From: Candidatus Fusicatenibacter intestinigallinarum
GTDB taxonomy: Bacteria > Bacillota > Clostridia > Lachnospirales > Lachnospiraceae
Assembly (NCBI GenBank): GCA_019119555.1
Contig: DWWU01000006.1
Location: 1 to 64,000 of the forward strand
Direction of reading: 5' to 3'
DNA length: 64,000 nt
The position numbers were made by a program, and so were the translations under genes. The stretch's first letter is position 1; every line of letters starts with the position of its first letter. Positions 42,006 through 50,096 of the stretch are shown one piece after another. Below the pieces are notes generated by a model. The model made no database searches, was not told the DNA's origin, and was given only the letters and a program-made list of their open reading frames with translations.

Positions 42006-42515
42006 TTGTATATCAGAGAAGCGCAGGAGCGGGATATTCCGTATCTGATGGAAATATATAATTACGAGGTGGAACATACGACCGCGACGTTTGATGTGCA
42101 TCCCAGGACGCTGGAGGACAGGACAGAGTGGTTCCGGCAGCACAATGTGGGAAATCATCCGTTGTTTGTCGCGGAGGAGGACGGGAGAGCCGTCGGATAT
42201 GCGAGCTTTTCCACTTACCGGAGCCTGGAAGCCTACCATGACACTGTGGAGCTCTCCGTGTATGTGGATCACGGTTACCGCCGCCGGGGGATCGCAGACA
42301 GCCTGCTGAGACATATACTTGCCTGGGGAAGGGCAAGAGAGGACGTCCATATGGTTATTTCCGTGATTTCCGGGGAAAATGAGACCAGTGTACATCTTCA
42401 TGAAAAATTCGGGTTTGCGTATGCGGGAACGATCCGTGAGGCAGGAAAGAAGTTTGGCAGATACCTGGATATTGTAAACTACCAGCTGGTTTTCCATAAT
42501 GGTTCAGCTGACTGA
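42006..42515 (+). CDS. GNAT N-acetyltransferase, phosphinothricin-acetyltransferase-like
   Basis: This protein of about 169 residues has the opening YIREAQERDIPYLMEIYN, the acetyl-CoA loop YRRRGIADSLLRHIL and the closing motif GRYLDIVNYQLVF, the pattern of the PAT/MddA amino-acid acetyltransferase group. TTG at 42006 fits the usual start; the frame is open to TTG 41955. The last four residues and the stop (GSAD, TGA) are encoded by a MITE palindrome, so the C terminus has been altered after insertion. Substrate unknown. Confidence 0.8.
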   Translation: MYIREAQERDIPYLMEIYNYEVEHTTATFDVHPRTLEDRTEWFRQHNVGNHPLFVAEEDGRAVGYASFSTYRSLEAYHDTVELSVYVDHGYRRRGIADSLLRHILAWGRAREDVHMVISVISGENETSVHLHEKFGFAYAGTIREAGKKFGRYLDIVNYQLVFHNGSAD

Positions 42516-42523
42516 ACGGTTAT
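42496..42523. repeat. Short MITE copy overlapping a gene end
   Basis: ATAATGGTTCAGC and ACTGAACGGTTAT around TG. The TGA stop of the acetyltransferase gene (42513-42515) falls in its right arm. Confidence 0.85.
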
Positions 42524-42554
42524 ACCGGTTTTCTGTGAAAGAGTAAGTTCAGGG

Positions 42555-42584
42555 TTGCAATGTCCAGGGGAATTGCTTTAAAAT
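42555..42584 (+). promoter_or_regulatory. Promoter of ispE
   Basis: TTGCAA (42555-42560), an 18-bp spacer and TAAAAT (42579-42584), directly followed by the TTTGTATACAAA palindrome. Confidence 0.6.
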
Positions 42585-42585
42585 A

Positions 42586-42597
42586 TTTGTATACAAA
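42586..42597. promoter_or_regulatory. GntR-type operator
   Basis: TTTGTATACAAA is a perfect 12-bp palindrome of the TTGTATACAA kind bound by FCD-subfamily GntR regulators. It lies just after the -10 box of ispE. The GntR protein encoded at 43610, in the same direction, is the natural candidate binder. Confidence 0.6.
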
Positions 42598-42635
42598 AAG
42601 CAAAAGGATAACTGCGATACAGATGGAGGGCGGAA

Positions 42636-43517
42636 ATGAAACTGAGAGCGCTTGCTAAGATTAATCTGGGGCTGGACGTGACGGGTAAGCGGCCGGACGG
42701 CTACCATGAGGTACGGATGATCATGCAGAACATCCAGATGTTTGACCAGCTGGAAATGGAAAAATCCGGCCAGCCGGGAATCAGGATCGAGACGAATCTG
42801 TCTTTCCTGCCATGCAATGAGAACAATCTGGTTTACCGGGCGGCAGATTTGCTGATGAAAGAGTTTGATATCAGGGAGGGCCTGAACATCCGGCTGAGCA
42901 AATTTATTCCGGTGGCTGCGGGAATGGCGGGAGGAAGCTCCGACGCGGCTGCGGCGATGGTCGGGGTCAACCGCATGTTTCAGCTGGGGCTCTCCACCAG
43001 GGAACTGATGGACCGCGCGGTAAAGATCGGAGCGGATGTGCCCTACTGTGTGATGCGGGGAACGGCTCTCGCGGAAGGAATCGGGGAGAAGCTGACGAAG
43101 CTGCCGCCGATGCCGTTCTGTTATGTGCTGATCGGAAAGCCGGGAATCAATGTGTCGACAAAATTCGTCTATGGAAATCTGGACCTGAAGAAAATAGAAC
43201 AGCATCCGGATATTGATGGAATCCGGAAAGCGATCGAGCAGAAGGATCTGAGAGGGATCGCCGCAAAAATGGGGAATGTACTGGAGACGGTTACCTGTCC
43301 GGCGTATCCGGTGATTGATGAGATTAAGGCGCTGATGCTCCGGAAAGGAGCGCTGAATGCGATGATGAGCGGCAGCGGACCTACGGTATTCGGCCTTTTT
43401 GACAACAAAGAGACGGCGCAGAAAGCCTGCGACAGCCTTCGGGAAAGCGGGTTGGCAAGACAGATGTTTCTGACGACGATCTCCGAAAGCGGCGGGAGAA
43501 CAGGAGGAAACCGGTAA
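42636..43517 (+). CDS. ispE: 4-diphosphocytidyl-2-C-methyl-D-erythritol kinase IspE
   Basis: This 293-residue GHMP kinase phosphorylates CDP-methylerythritol in the MEP pathway for isoprenoids. It shows LRALAKINLGLDVTGKRPDGYHEV at the start, the ATP loop PVAAGMAGGSSDAAAAM and the closing MMSGSGPTVFGLF, with the usual family length. GGAGGG lies upstream. It forms a unit with the GntR gene 92 bp downstream and has a possible GntR operator at its promoter. Confidence 0.96.
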   Translation: MKLRALAKINLGLDVTGKRPDGYHEVRMIMQNIQMFDQLEMEKSGQPGIRIETNLSFLPCNENNLVYRAADLLMKEFDIREGLNIRLSKFIPVAAGMAGGSSDAAAAMVGVNRMFQLGLSTRELMDRAVKIGADVPYCVMRGTALAEGIGEKLTKLPPMPFCYVLIGKPGINVSTKFVYGNLDLKKIEQHPDIDGIRKAIEQKDLRGIAAKMGNVLETVTCPAYPVIDEIKALMLRKGALNAMMSGSGPTVFGLFDNKETAQKACDSLRESGLARQMFLTTISESGGRTGGNR

Positions 43518-43609
43518 GAGCGCCATTGCGCTGTCTCGTGGAAACTGTGGCGACAAGGAAGTTCAGCGGCTGAATGGCCGTCGGAAGAGTGAAAGGAAGG
43601 TAGATCAGG

Positions 43610-44290
43610 ATGAAGATGGAAGATTATCAGTTTCTCCCTCTGAGAGACGTGGTATTCAACACGCTGCGTCAGTCGATCCTGCGCGGCGAACTGAAGCCGG
43701 GGGAGCGGCTGATGGAGATCCAGCTGGCAAATCAGCTGGGGGTATCCCGGACGCCTATCCGGGAAGCGATTCGAATGCTGGAACTTGAGGGGCTTGTGAT
43801 TATGATTCCCAGAAAGGGCGCCCAGGTGGCACAGATTACAGAGAAGGATCTGAACGATGTTCTGGAAGTCCGGCTGGGACTGGAGGAGCTGGCGGCCCGG
43901 TTCGCCTGCGAGAGAATCCGTTCGGAAGCACTGGGGGATCTGTACCAGGCGTCGCGGAAATTTGAGTCTCTTCTGGAAACTGACGATCTGCAGGCTCTGG
44001 CAAAGGCAGATGTGGATTTCCACGATATTATTTATAAGGCCACGGACAATGCGAGGCTGGTGCAGCTTCTGAACAATCTGCGGGAGCAGATGTATCGTTA
44101 CCGGATCGAATATCTCAAGGACGTCAAAGCGCGCCGATCCCTTGTGGAGGAGCACGATGCCCTTTGGAAAGCTCTGAAGGAGCGGAACCTGGAGCATGCC
44201 CAGGTGATTATCCGCGAGCATATCGAGAGACAGCAGAAAAATATTGTCCACAATATTTCCCACGAGGACAGCCAGAAGGCTCCGCAGTAA
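43610..44290 (+). CDS. GntR family regulator, FCD subfamily
   Basis: This 226-residue regulator has an N-terminal winged helix (LRDVVFNTLRQSILRGELKPGERLMEIQLANQLGVSRTPIREAIRMLELEGLV) and a helical FCD effector domain. The domain keeps metal-binding histidine and acid positions (VDFHDIIYKATDN, EEHDALWKAL, IIREHIERQ). GGAAGG precedes the ATG. Its stop lies inside a strong terminator. Autoregulation through TTTGTATACAAA at 42586 is inferred. Confidence 0.92.
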   Translation: MKMEDYQFLPLRDVVFNTLRQSILRGELKPGERLMEIQLANQLGVSRTPIREAIRMLELEGLVIMIPRKGAQVAQITEKDLNDVLEVRLGLEELAARFACERIRSEALGDLYQASRKFESLLETDDLQALAKADVDFHDIIYKATDNARLVQLLNNLREQMYRYRIEYLKDVKARRSLVEEHDALWKALKERNLEHAQVIIREHIERQQKNIVHNISHEDSQKAPQ

Positions 44291-44302
44291 GCGGAGCCTT
44301 TT
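44278..44302 (+). terminator. Terminator of the ispE-gntR unit
   Basis: GGCTCCGC (44278-44285) and GCGGAGCC (44291-44298) around AGTAA are followed by TTTT. The loop contains the stop codon TAA. Confidence 0.85.
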
Positions 44303-44364
44303 CCTATATTCAGGGACAGGCGGCCGCCGGATACATATTTCTGAAAAACCCGGGTATGCTATCC

Positions 44365-44392
44365 GTAACTGTTCAGATGGCTGAACGGCTGC
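44365..44392. repeat. Short palindromic MITE copy (28 bp)
   Basis: GTAACTGTTCAGA and GCTGAACGGCTGC, a diverged copy about 40 bp before the germination operon. Confidence 0.75.
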
Positions 44393-44431
44393 CGGCGGAA
44401 TGGGCAGGAAGGCTCCCGATGCAGGAGGAGA

Positions 44432-45985
44432 ATGCCGCCGTCTGCACAAATGGAAACGGAAAGGTGTCTGGAAAAACGTATGGGACGAAAAGTAAGTGCT
44501 TCTCTGAAGGAGAATGAGGCCTGGCTGAACAAACAATGTGACGGATGTGCGGACATTCTGCTGCACCGGATGAAACTGGGACGGGAGGTGGATGTGGACG
44601 CGCTTCTGGTCTATGTTGAGGTCACTGTGGCAAACACGCTGCTGGAGGATTCGCTGATCGGAAGACTGCTGAACCGACTGAGGGAGATTCCGTCGGAAGC
44701 GCTGGCCGACGTGCTGGACAGCAATGCACTGGGTGTTTCCGACATGATGACGTTCGGTGAGATGGAGCAGGCAATGGCGGCGCTGCTGGCGGGCAACGGA
44801 GTGCTGTTTCTTGACGGTTATCCGAAAGCCGTGAAAATATCCGCCAAAGGCTATCCGGCAATGACGATCCAGAAAGCCGAGACGGAAAAGACGCTGCGGG
44901 GTTCCAGGGAGAGTTTTACGGAATCCGTGAAGCTCAACGAAGCGCTGATCCGCAAGAGGATCCGAAGTACCGGCCTGAAGATTGAGGAGACGCCTCTGGG
45001 CGGGCGCTCGGACACTGTGACGGCGCTTGTGTACATGGAAGAACTGATCTATCCGGAGATTCTGGAGAAGATTCAGGCGGAGATCCGTCAGTGGGAAATC
45101 GACGGAATTCTGGATACGGGAATGCTGGAGCAGCTTTGTCAGAAGCACTGGCTGTCGCCCTTTCCTCAGTTTGAGACCACGGAGCGTCCGGACCGGGCAG
45201 CCATGGAGGCGCTGAACGGGAGAATTGTATTTTTGTGCGATAATTCTCCCACTGCGCTTCTGTTTCCCACCACCTTCAACGACTTCATGCAGGTGAGCGA
45301 GGACCGTTACAACTGGTTCGGAATGGTAACGTTTCTCAGAATTCTGCGGTATCTGGCCATGGCGGCCGCACTGCTGATTTCGGGAACTTATCTGGCGGTC
45401 ACCTGCTTTCACACGCAGATTCTTCCGACCAATCTCCTCTTATCCTTTGCGGAAGCGCGCAAAGGGGTGCCGTTTCCGGGCATTATAGAGATTCTCCTGA
45501 TGGAACTGGCTTTTGAGCTGATTCGTGAGGCGGGGATCCGGATGCCGGGACCGCTGGGCGGAACCATCGGGATTGTCGGAGGCCTGATTATCGGAGACGC
45601 AGCCGTTTCGGCCAATCTGGTCAGCCCGATGGCAGTGGTTGTGGTGGCGTTCAGCGCTCTGAGCTCTTTTGCGATTCCGAAGGAGGAGTTTTCTGTACCG
45701 TTCCGTCTGCTGAAATACGGATTTATCTTTCTCGGAGGAATGTTGGGGATTTTCGGGATCGTGCTGGGAGGGTATCTGCTGCTGGGACATCTGGCGGGGC
45801 TTACCAGCTTCGGCATCCCGTATCTGATGCCTTTTGTGGGAAAGGGACTGCAGGATTATCGGAATCCGGGAGATGATGTGATCCGGTTGCCGTTCCATTT
45901 GCTGACCCTGCGCCCGGTCTTTGCAAGAAGAAACCAGAGAGTGCGGATGCGCCGGAAAGGAGGAGATGATGTTCGCGGACAATGA
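44432..45985 (+). CDS. Spore germination protein, GerA-type A subunit
   Basis: This protein of 517 residues belongs to the GerA family of nutrient-germinant receptors in the spore inner membrane. A long soluble N-terminal region (DSLIGRLLNRLREIPSEALADVLDSN, ETPLGGRSDTVTALVYM, then FPQFETTERPDRAAMEALNGRIVFLCDNSPTALLFP) precedes about five helices, including RMPGPLGGTIGIVGGLIIGDAAVSANLVSP. All are family hallmarks. The chosen ATG is close to its ribosome site (3 bases); ATG 44480 is an alternative. Its end overlaps the B-subunit gene, forming a three-gene operon. Confidence 0.93.
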   Translation: MPPSAQMETERCLEKRMGRKVSASLKENEAWLNKQCDGCADILLHRMKLGREVDVDALLVYVEVTVANTLLEDSLIGRLLNRLREIPSEALADVLDSNALGVSDMMTFGEMEQAMAALLAGNGVLFLDGYPKAVKISAKGYPAMTIQKAETEKTLRGSRESFTESVKLNEALIRKRIRSTGLKIEETPLGGRSDTVTALVYMEELIYPEILEKIQAEIRQWEIDGILDTGMLEQLCQKHWLSPFPQFETTERPDRAAMEALNGRIVFLCDNSPTALLFPTTFNDFMQVSEDRYNWFGMVTFLRILRYLAMAAALLISGTYLAVTCFHTQILPTNLLLSFAEARKGVPFPGIIEILLMELAFELIREAGIRMPGPLGGTIGIVGGLIIGDAAVSANLVSPMAVVVVAFSALSSFAIPKEEFSVPFRLLKYGFIFLGGMLGIFGIVLGGYLLLGHLAGLTSFGIPYLMPFVGKGLQDYRNPGDDVIRLPFHLLTLRPVFARRNQRVRMRRKGGDDVRGQ

Positions 45986-47057
45986 TCGCATTTCCCGGAG
46001 ACAGCTGCTGCGGCAGATGATTCTGTCTCTGCTTGGAGCATGGCTTCTGTTTCTCGCCGGCGAGATCTGCGGCCAGGGACAGAATGGGATTCTGGGCATG
46101 ACCCTGGGATTTCTTCTGCTGGCCGGCTGGGCGCTGGCGCTGCTTGGATGTGCGGAAAGTTACAGGCATATGGAAGCATATATGGGAAAGGGAGGGAAGG
46201 CTGTCATGACGGTCGTCTATCTTTCTTTCCTGATTATGACAGGAAGCTTTGTGCTGCGAAAGGTCAGCCGGATCTGCGCAGAGTACCTGACGGCAGGAGC
46301 GGAGCCGGAGCTGCTGGGCCTGCTGCTTCTGGCGGCTGCCGGAATTGGCATCGGAAACGATCTTCAGAGAAGGGCAAGGCTGGCCGAGATTTTCTATCCG
46401 TTTGTGATGACGGGATTCGTTCTGATGCTGTCTCTGGCGGCTTTTCATATGCGGACGGAATCTTTTGAGGAGCCGGTGCGTCTTTCTGCGACCGGCATTG
46501 CCCGGGAAGGGTGGCGGACGCTGGCGGCCGGAGCGGTTCTTGCGGTTCTCCCGTTTCTGCTGGGGCAGGTCAGGGAGGAAAAAACGCTGAAAAGACCTTT
46601 GCTGGAAGGCATGGGAAAACTGTGGATTCTGCTGATGGCGGCGGTTGTGATTCTGCTGGGAACTTTCGGAGCCGGAGGGATTCTCCGGATGGAGGCGCCG
46701 GTACTGCAGCTGATGGCAGGGACAAGACTTCCGGGCGAATTTCTGGAGCGGTTTGACATCGTATGGCTTGCGCTGCTTCTGTGCAGTCTTCTGTTTGCGC
46801 TGGGAAGCATCCTGTTTTACGGCGGCCATCTGGTCGGAATGCAGGGGAAGAAAGGGCGTATGTTCCGGATTGTCATGGGACTGCTGATCTACGCCGGGAG
46901 CGTGGCGGGCGGCGAGAATGGGATTGCAAAGTACTATCTGCTGCTGACCGAATGGTTCTATCTTCCGTTTTTTCTGTGTCTGACACTTTTGCTGTGGGCG
47001 GCTGCACGGATTGAAAAGAGCAGGATGCGTGCCAAAGGAGGAAAGGATGAAAGATAA
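45969..47057 (+). CDS. Spore germination protein, GerB-type permease subunit
   Basis: This 362-residue protein has ten predicted helices of the Spore_permease (GerAB-like) family in the APC superfamily. It opens RISRRQLLRQMILSLLGAWLLFL and is probably the germinant-binding subunit. ATG at 45969 follows AAAGGAGG by five bases; another ATG at 45966 is in frame. It overlaps the A-subunit gene by 17 bp and the C-subunit gene by 11 bp, which implies coupled translation of the receptor. Confidence 0.9.
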   Translation: MFADNDRISRRQLLRQMILSLLGAWLLFLAGEICGQGQNGILGMTLGFLLLAGWALALLGCAESYRHMEAYMGKGGKAVMTVVYLSFLIMTGSFVLRKVSRICAEYLTAGAEPELLGLLLLAAAGIGIGNDLQRRARLAEIFYPFVMTGFVLMLSLAAFHMRTESFEEPVRLSATGIAREGWRTLAAGAVLAVLPFLLGQVREEKTLKRPLLEGMGKLWILLMAAVVILLGTFGAGGILRMEAPVLQLMAGTRLPGEFLERFDIVWLALLLCSLLFALGSILFYGGHLVGMQGKKGRMFRIVMGLLIYAGSVAGGENGIAKYYLLLTEWFYLPFFLCLTLLLWAAARIEKSRMRAKGGKDER

Positions 47058-47685
47058 AAAAATGCTGCGGGTTCTGATTTTTTCAGCGCTGACGGCGGCG
47101 GTCATGCTTCTGCTGGGCGGCTGCGGAGGCGTCGGACCGGAAGAGAGGGCCTATCCGCTGACGGTGTTTATCGATGCGGTTCCGGAAGGCTATCAGGTGA
47201 TCTATGACATGGCGGATCTGGCTGAAATGACAGGGCAGAGCAAGGACAGCGGAACTGGAGAGAATGAGGGAAGCACGGGAATCGTTTATACGGCGGAGTC
47301 TCTGGAGGAGATTCGAAACCTCTATGACAGGGGCAGCCAGTATGAACTGGATATCGGTCATGTGAAAGCTCTGGTACTGGGAACCGCTCTGGTTTCCGGG
47401 GAAGAAAAGCTGGGGCAGGTGATGGACTGGCTGGAGAAAGACACCAGTCTCGGCAGAAATGCGCTGGTGTTTCAGGCGGAGCAGCCGTCAGCCATCATGG
47501 AACAGAGAGCCGTGCTTGGAGATTCTGTGGGAGTCTTTCTGAACGGGATTTATGAGAACCGGGAAAACAAGGAGCGCCGTCCGGTGACGCTGGACGATGT
47601 CTTTTACTGCTGGTACAATGACCGGGAGCTGCCTGAAATTCCTGTGATCCGTCCGTCGGAAAAGGGAATCGAACTTGAACGCTGA
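47047..47685 (+). CDS. Short GerC-like germination lipoprotein
   Basis: This 212-residue lipoprotein has lipobox LLGGC (Cys26) and the N-terminal Ger(x)C domain pattern (ERAYPLTVFIDAVPEGYQVIYDMA, HVKALVLGTALVSGEE). Usual GerC subunits are about 370-400 residues; the C-terminal domain is absent here, and a normal stop followed by a structured terminator suggests a naturally short form. Position as third gene after the A and B subunits supports the assignment. GGAGG precedes the ATG. Confidence 0.8.
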   Translation: MKDKKMLRVLIFSALTAAVMLLLGGCGGVGPEERAYPLTVFIDAVPEGYQVIYDMADLAEMTGQSKDSGTGENEGSTGIVYTAESLEEIRNLYDRGSQYELDIGHVKALVLGTALVSGEEKLGQVMDWLEKDTSLGRNALVFQAEQPSAIMEQRAVLGDSVGVFLNGIYENRENKERRPVTLDDVFYCWYNDRELPEIPVIRPSEKGIELER

Positions 47686-47793
47686 GCCAAAGCACAGGAT
47701 CTGCCGGAAATCACAGCCGTTCTGCGGGGAACGATTTCCGGGGTTCGGAGAAAGCGGGGATGAATAACTGTGGCTTTGGCGGGGAATACTTTT
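47686..47793 (+). terminator. Large nested hairpin and terminator after the ger operon
   Basis: GCCAAAGCACAG (47686-47697) pairs with CTGTGGCTTTGGC (47768-47780), and TTTTT follows at 47790. The 70-nt loop holds its own hairpin, CCGGAAATC/GATTTCCGG (47704-47712 with 47733-47741), enclosing CGTTC/GAACG. Confidence 0.65.
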
Positions 47794-47862
47794 TCTGTCA
47801 GAGAATGAGAGAAGACAGGCAGGCCGGACTGGCCGGGCCTGTTACATAACAGGGGGCGGAAT

Positions 47863-48504
47863 ATGAACAGAACAATCAGAACAATACTCGGAAGAAATCT
47901 TGCCTGGGCGGCCGGAGTGGCTGCAGGGCTGATCGTTCTTGCCGTTGTGGCGGCGCTGCACCGTGAGGAAGTGCAGATACAGCAGGAGATCGCATCCTGT
48001 GTGGTGCGGTTTCACGTGAAAGCGAACAGCGACAGAAAACAGGATCAGGAGAACAAGCTGGCGGTTCGTAATGCGCTTCTGGAGGAGATGGAGCGCATGC
48101 TCGGCGAAGCTTCCGGGAAACGGGAGACGGAAGAGATTCTGAGGGAAAACCTGACGGAACTGGAGTTCTGTGCGGAGAACGTCCTCCGGGAACGGAACTG
48201 TGATCAGCAGGTGGAAGTGTCGTTTGGAACGTCCTGGTTTCCCCGGAAGACCTATGGGGAGTACACGTTTCCGTCGGGAGAGTACGAGGCGCTGAATGTG
48301 AGAATCGGAGAAGGAGGGGGGCATAACTGGTGGTGTATGGTGTATCCGTCTCTCTGCTTTCCCGATGCGCTTCATCCGGTTCCGGACGAGGAGGGGGAAC
48401 AGGAACTGGAGACAATTCTGAGCGATGAGGCATACGATTCCATTCTGAAGCACGGGAACCTGCGATTTTCCTTTTTCCTTGCATTCTTCGGGCATTCAGG
48501 TTAA
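47863..48504 (+). CDS. spoIIR: Stage II sporulation protein R
   Basis: This 213-residue protein is the forespore-made signal that triggers SpoIIGA to process sigma-E in the mother cell. It has an N-terminal helix or signal (~12-32), the conserved IASCVVRFHVKANSDRKQDQENKLAVRNALL, and GTSWFPRKTYGEYTFPSGEYEALNVRIGEGGGHNWWCMVYPSLCF. Both are SpoIIR signatures. GGGGCGG lies upstream. It indicates a complete sporulation programme in this organism. Confidence 0.95.
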   Translation: MNRTIRTILGRNLAWAAGVAAGLIVLAVVAALHREEVQIQQEIASCVVRFHVKANSDRKQDQENKLAVRNALLEEMERMLGEASGKRETEEILRENLTELEFCAENVLRERNCDQQVEVSFGTSWFPRKTYGEYTFPSGEYEALNVRIGEGGGHNWWCMVYPSLCFPDALHPVPDEEGEQELETILSDEAYDSILKHGNLRFSFFLAFFGHSG

Positions 48505-48519
48505 AATGTATAAAGCGTT

Positions 48520-48547
48520 ATTGCCGTTCAGCCGGCTGAACGGTTGC
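48520..48547. repeat. Short palindromic MITE copy (28 bp)
   Basis: GCCGTTCAGCC and GGCTGAACGG pair with C-G replacing the A-T pair of other copies, so pairing is kept by matched changes. It lies between spoIIR and murI. Confidence 0.87.
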
Positions 48548-48594
48548 CGGAAAATGGCGGGATACGCCAGAATGCAGTATGGAGATTAAGAAGG

Positions 48595-49419
48595 ATGAGT
48601 ATAAATAACAACGCGCCGATCGGCGTTTTTGATTCCGGAGTCGGGGGGCTTACGGTGGTCAGGGAGATTATGAGAAATCTTCCCGAAGAAAAAATAGTTT
48701 ACTTTGGAGATACTGCCAGAGTTCCATACGGTTCCAAGTCTGCGGAGACAGTCACCCGTTACTCAAGACAGATCGTCCGTTTCCTTCAGACACAGAACGT
48801 CAAAGCCATCGTGATCGCCTGCAATACGGCGAGCGCGTTTGCTCTGGAGACGATCGAGAAGGAAATCGATCTGCCGATTCTGGGCGTTGTGAAGCCGGGC
48901 GCTGAGATGGCGCTGAAAACCACGAAAAATAAGAGGATCGGCGTTATTGCCACAGAAGGAACGATACACAGCGGCCTTTATCAGCGGCTGATTTCCCAGG
49001 AAGATCCGGAAGTGTCCGTGTATGGACAGCCGTGTCCGCTGTTTGTGCCGCTGGTGGAGGAGGGCTGGACCAAGGATCCTGTGACGGAGGTGGTTGCCAG
49101 ACGGTATCTGAAGGAGCTTCTGGAGAAGGACATCGACACACTGATTATGGGCTGCACCCATTACCCGCTGCTGCGTTCCCTTCTGCGCCATGTGGTGGGG
49201 GAAAAGGTGACGCTTGTGAATCCCGCCTATGAGACGGCCCAGGCGCTGAAACGAATGTTGGCGGAACTGAATCTGGAGAGAGATCCGTCGGAGGATCAGG
49301 AAGAGGGAAAATATTGTTTCTACGCCAGTGACGCCGTAGAACGGCTGAATGAGTTTGCCCGCAGGATCCTGCCCTATGAGATTGTCGGGACGCGGCAGAT
49401 ACCCATCGAAGAGTATTAA
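48595..49419 (+). CDS. murI: Glutamate racemase
   Basis: This 274-residue enzyme makes D-glutamate for peptidoglycan. Visible motifs are IGVFDSGVGGLTVV, FGDTARVPYGSKS, the first catalytic cysteine in IACNTAS and the second in GCTHYPLL. The length matches the family. ATG at 48595 is chosen because homologues start shortly before the DSGVGG motif and GGAG stands 10 bases upstream; a 17-codon upstream extension enters the MITE. A partial MITE follows the stop. Confidence 0.95.
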   Translation: MSINNNAPIGVFDSGVGGLTVVREIMRNLPEEKIVYFGDTARVPYGSKSAETVTRYSRQIVRFLQTQNVKAIVIACNTASAFALETIEKEIDLPILGVVKPGAEMALKTTKNKRIGVIATEGTIHSGLYQRLISQEDPEVSVYGQPCPLFVPLVEEGWTKDPVTEVVARRYLKELLEKDIDTLIMGCTHYPLLRSLLRHVVGEKVTLVNPAYETAQALKRMLAELNLERDPSEDQEEGKYCFYASDAVERLNEFARRILPYEIVGTRQIPIEEY

Positions 49420-49420
49420 A

Positions 49421-49506
49421 TTGCTTCGCGATGGGCCGGATGCCTGCAGACTCTGCATTTTCATACGGTCTGCGCAGTGAATGCACAGATCTGGCTGAAC
49501 TTTAAC
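49421..49506 (-). mobile_element. Truncated MITE copy after murI
   Basis: On the minus strand it carries a left end (GTTCAGCCAGATCTGTGCA), the first hairpin and the GCATCCGGCCCATCGCGAAG arm, stopping in the loop of the second hairpin. The right palindrome is missing. Confidence 0.8.
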
Positions 49507-49535
49507 TAAACCATCGATGATAAGAGAGATGAACC

Positions 49536-50003
49536 ATGACGAAAGATGTGATAATCAGTATCCGGGGATTGCAGGTTCTGGTAGACGAGAACGGAGAGCA
49601 GGAACCGGTGGAGGTATTGAATACCGGACAGTATTATTATAAAAATCATCAGCATTACATACTCTACGACGAACCCGCAGAGGGCTTTGAGGAGACAACT
49701 CACAATATTCTGAAATTCAATGAAAAGAAACTGGAGGTCCGGAAACGTGGACTTCTGGAAGTTCATATGATTTTTGAGGAAAACAAGAAGAATATTTCCA
49801 TGTACCAGACGCCGTTCGGGCGGATGGACATGGGGATAGCGACCACCAGAATTGCACTGACAGAGCAGCCGGAACGCATTGTTCTGGAGGTTGATTACGC
49901 GCTGGAGATGAGCGGAAACTATGTGGGCGACTGCAATATCCAGGTGCTGGTGCAGGCGAGAACAAAGGAAAATCTGGCGCTGCAGTCCCGGCCGGTTTCT
50001 TAA
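49536..50003 (+). CDS. DUF1934 domain protein
   Basis: This 155-residue protein has a lipocalin-like beta-barrel pattern: VIISIRGLQ at the start, GQYYYKNHQHYILYDE, LLEVHMIFEENKKNISMYQTPFGRMDMGIATTRI and YALEMSGNYVGDCNIQVLV. This matches the DUF1934/YwiB family, which often sits near arginyl-tRNA synthetase or murI genes. No enzymatic motif is visible and the function is not established. GAGATGAACC precedes the ATG with a weak ribosome site. Confidence 0.85.
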   Translation: MTKDVIISIRGLQVLVDENGEQEPVEVLNTGQYYYKNHQHYILYDEPAEGFEETTHNILKFNEKKLEVRKRGLLEVHMIFEENKKNISMYQTPFGRMDMGIATTRIALTEQPERIVLEVDYALEMSGNYVGDCNIQVLVQARTKENLALQSRPVS

Positions 50004-50096
50004 TTTAAATTCTTACGAAAAACATAATTTGCGGTGGAAAGGCTTTTATTTGCGGAGAAAATATGCTAAGATGTTTTCGAAATGGAGGAGTCAGCA

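Noticed and set aside
43558-43580. GTTCAGCGGCTGAA upstream of the GntR gene
   Set aside because: The core palindrome fits the MITE family but the outer arms are missing; it could be chance.
43169-45412. Minus-strand frame of 747 codons across ispE, the GntR gene and gerA
   Set aside because: It crosses three recognised plus-strand genes and a terminator; the translation is Arg/His/Leu-rich noise.
45801-47105. Minus-strand frame of 434 codons opposite the germination permease gene
   Set aside because: Antisense of a membrane-protein gene; its Gln/His/Arg-rich translation has no known domain.
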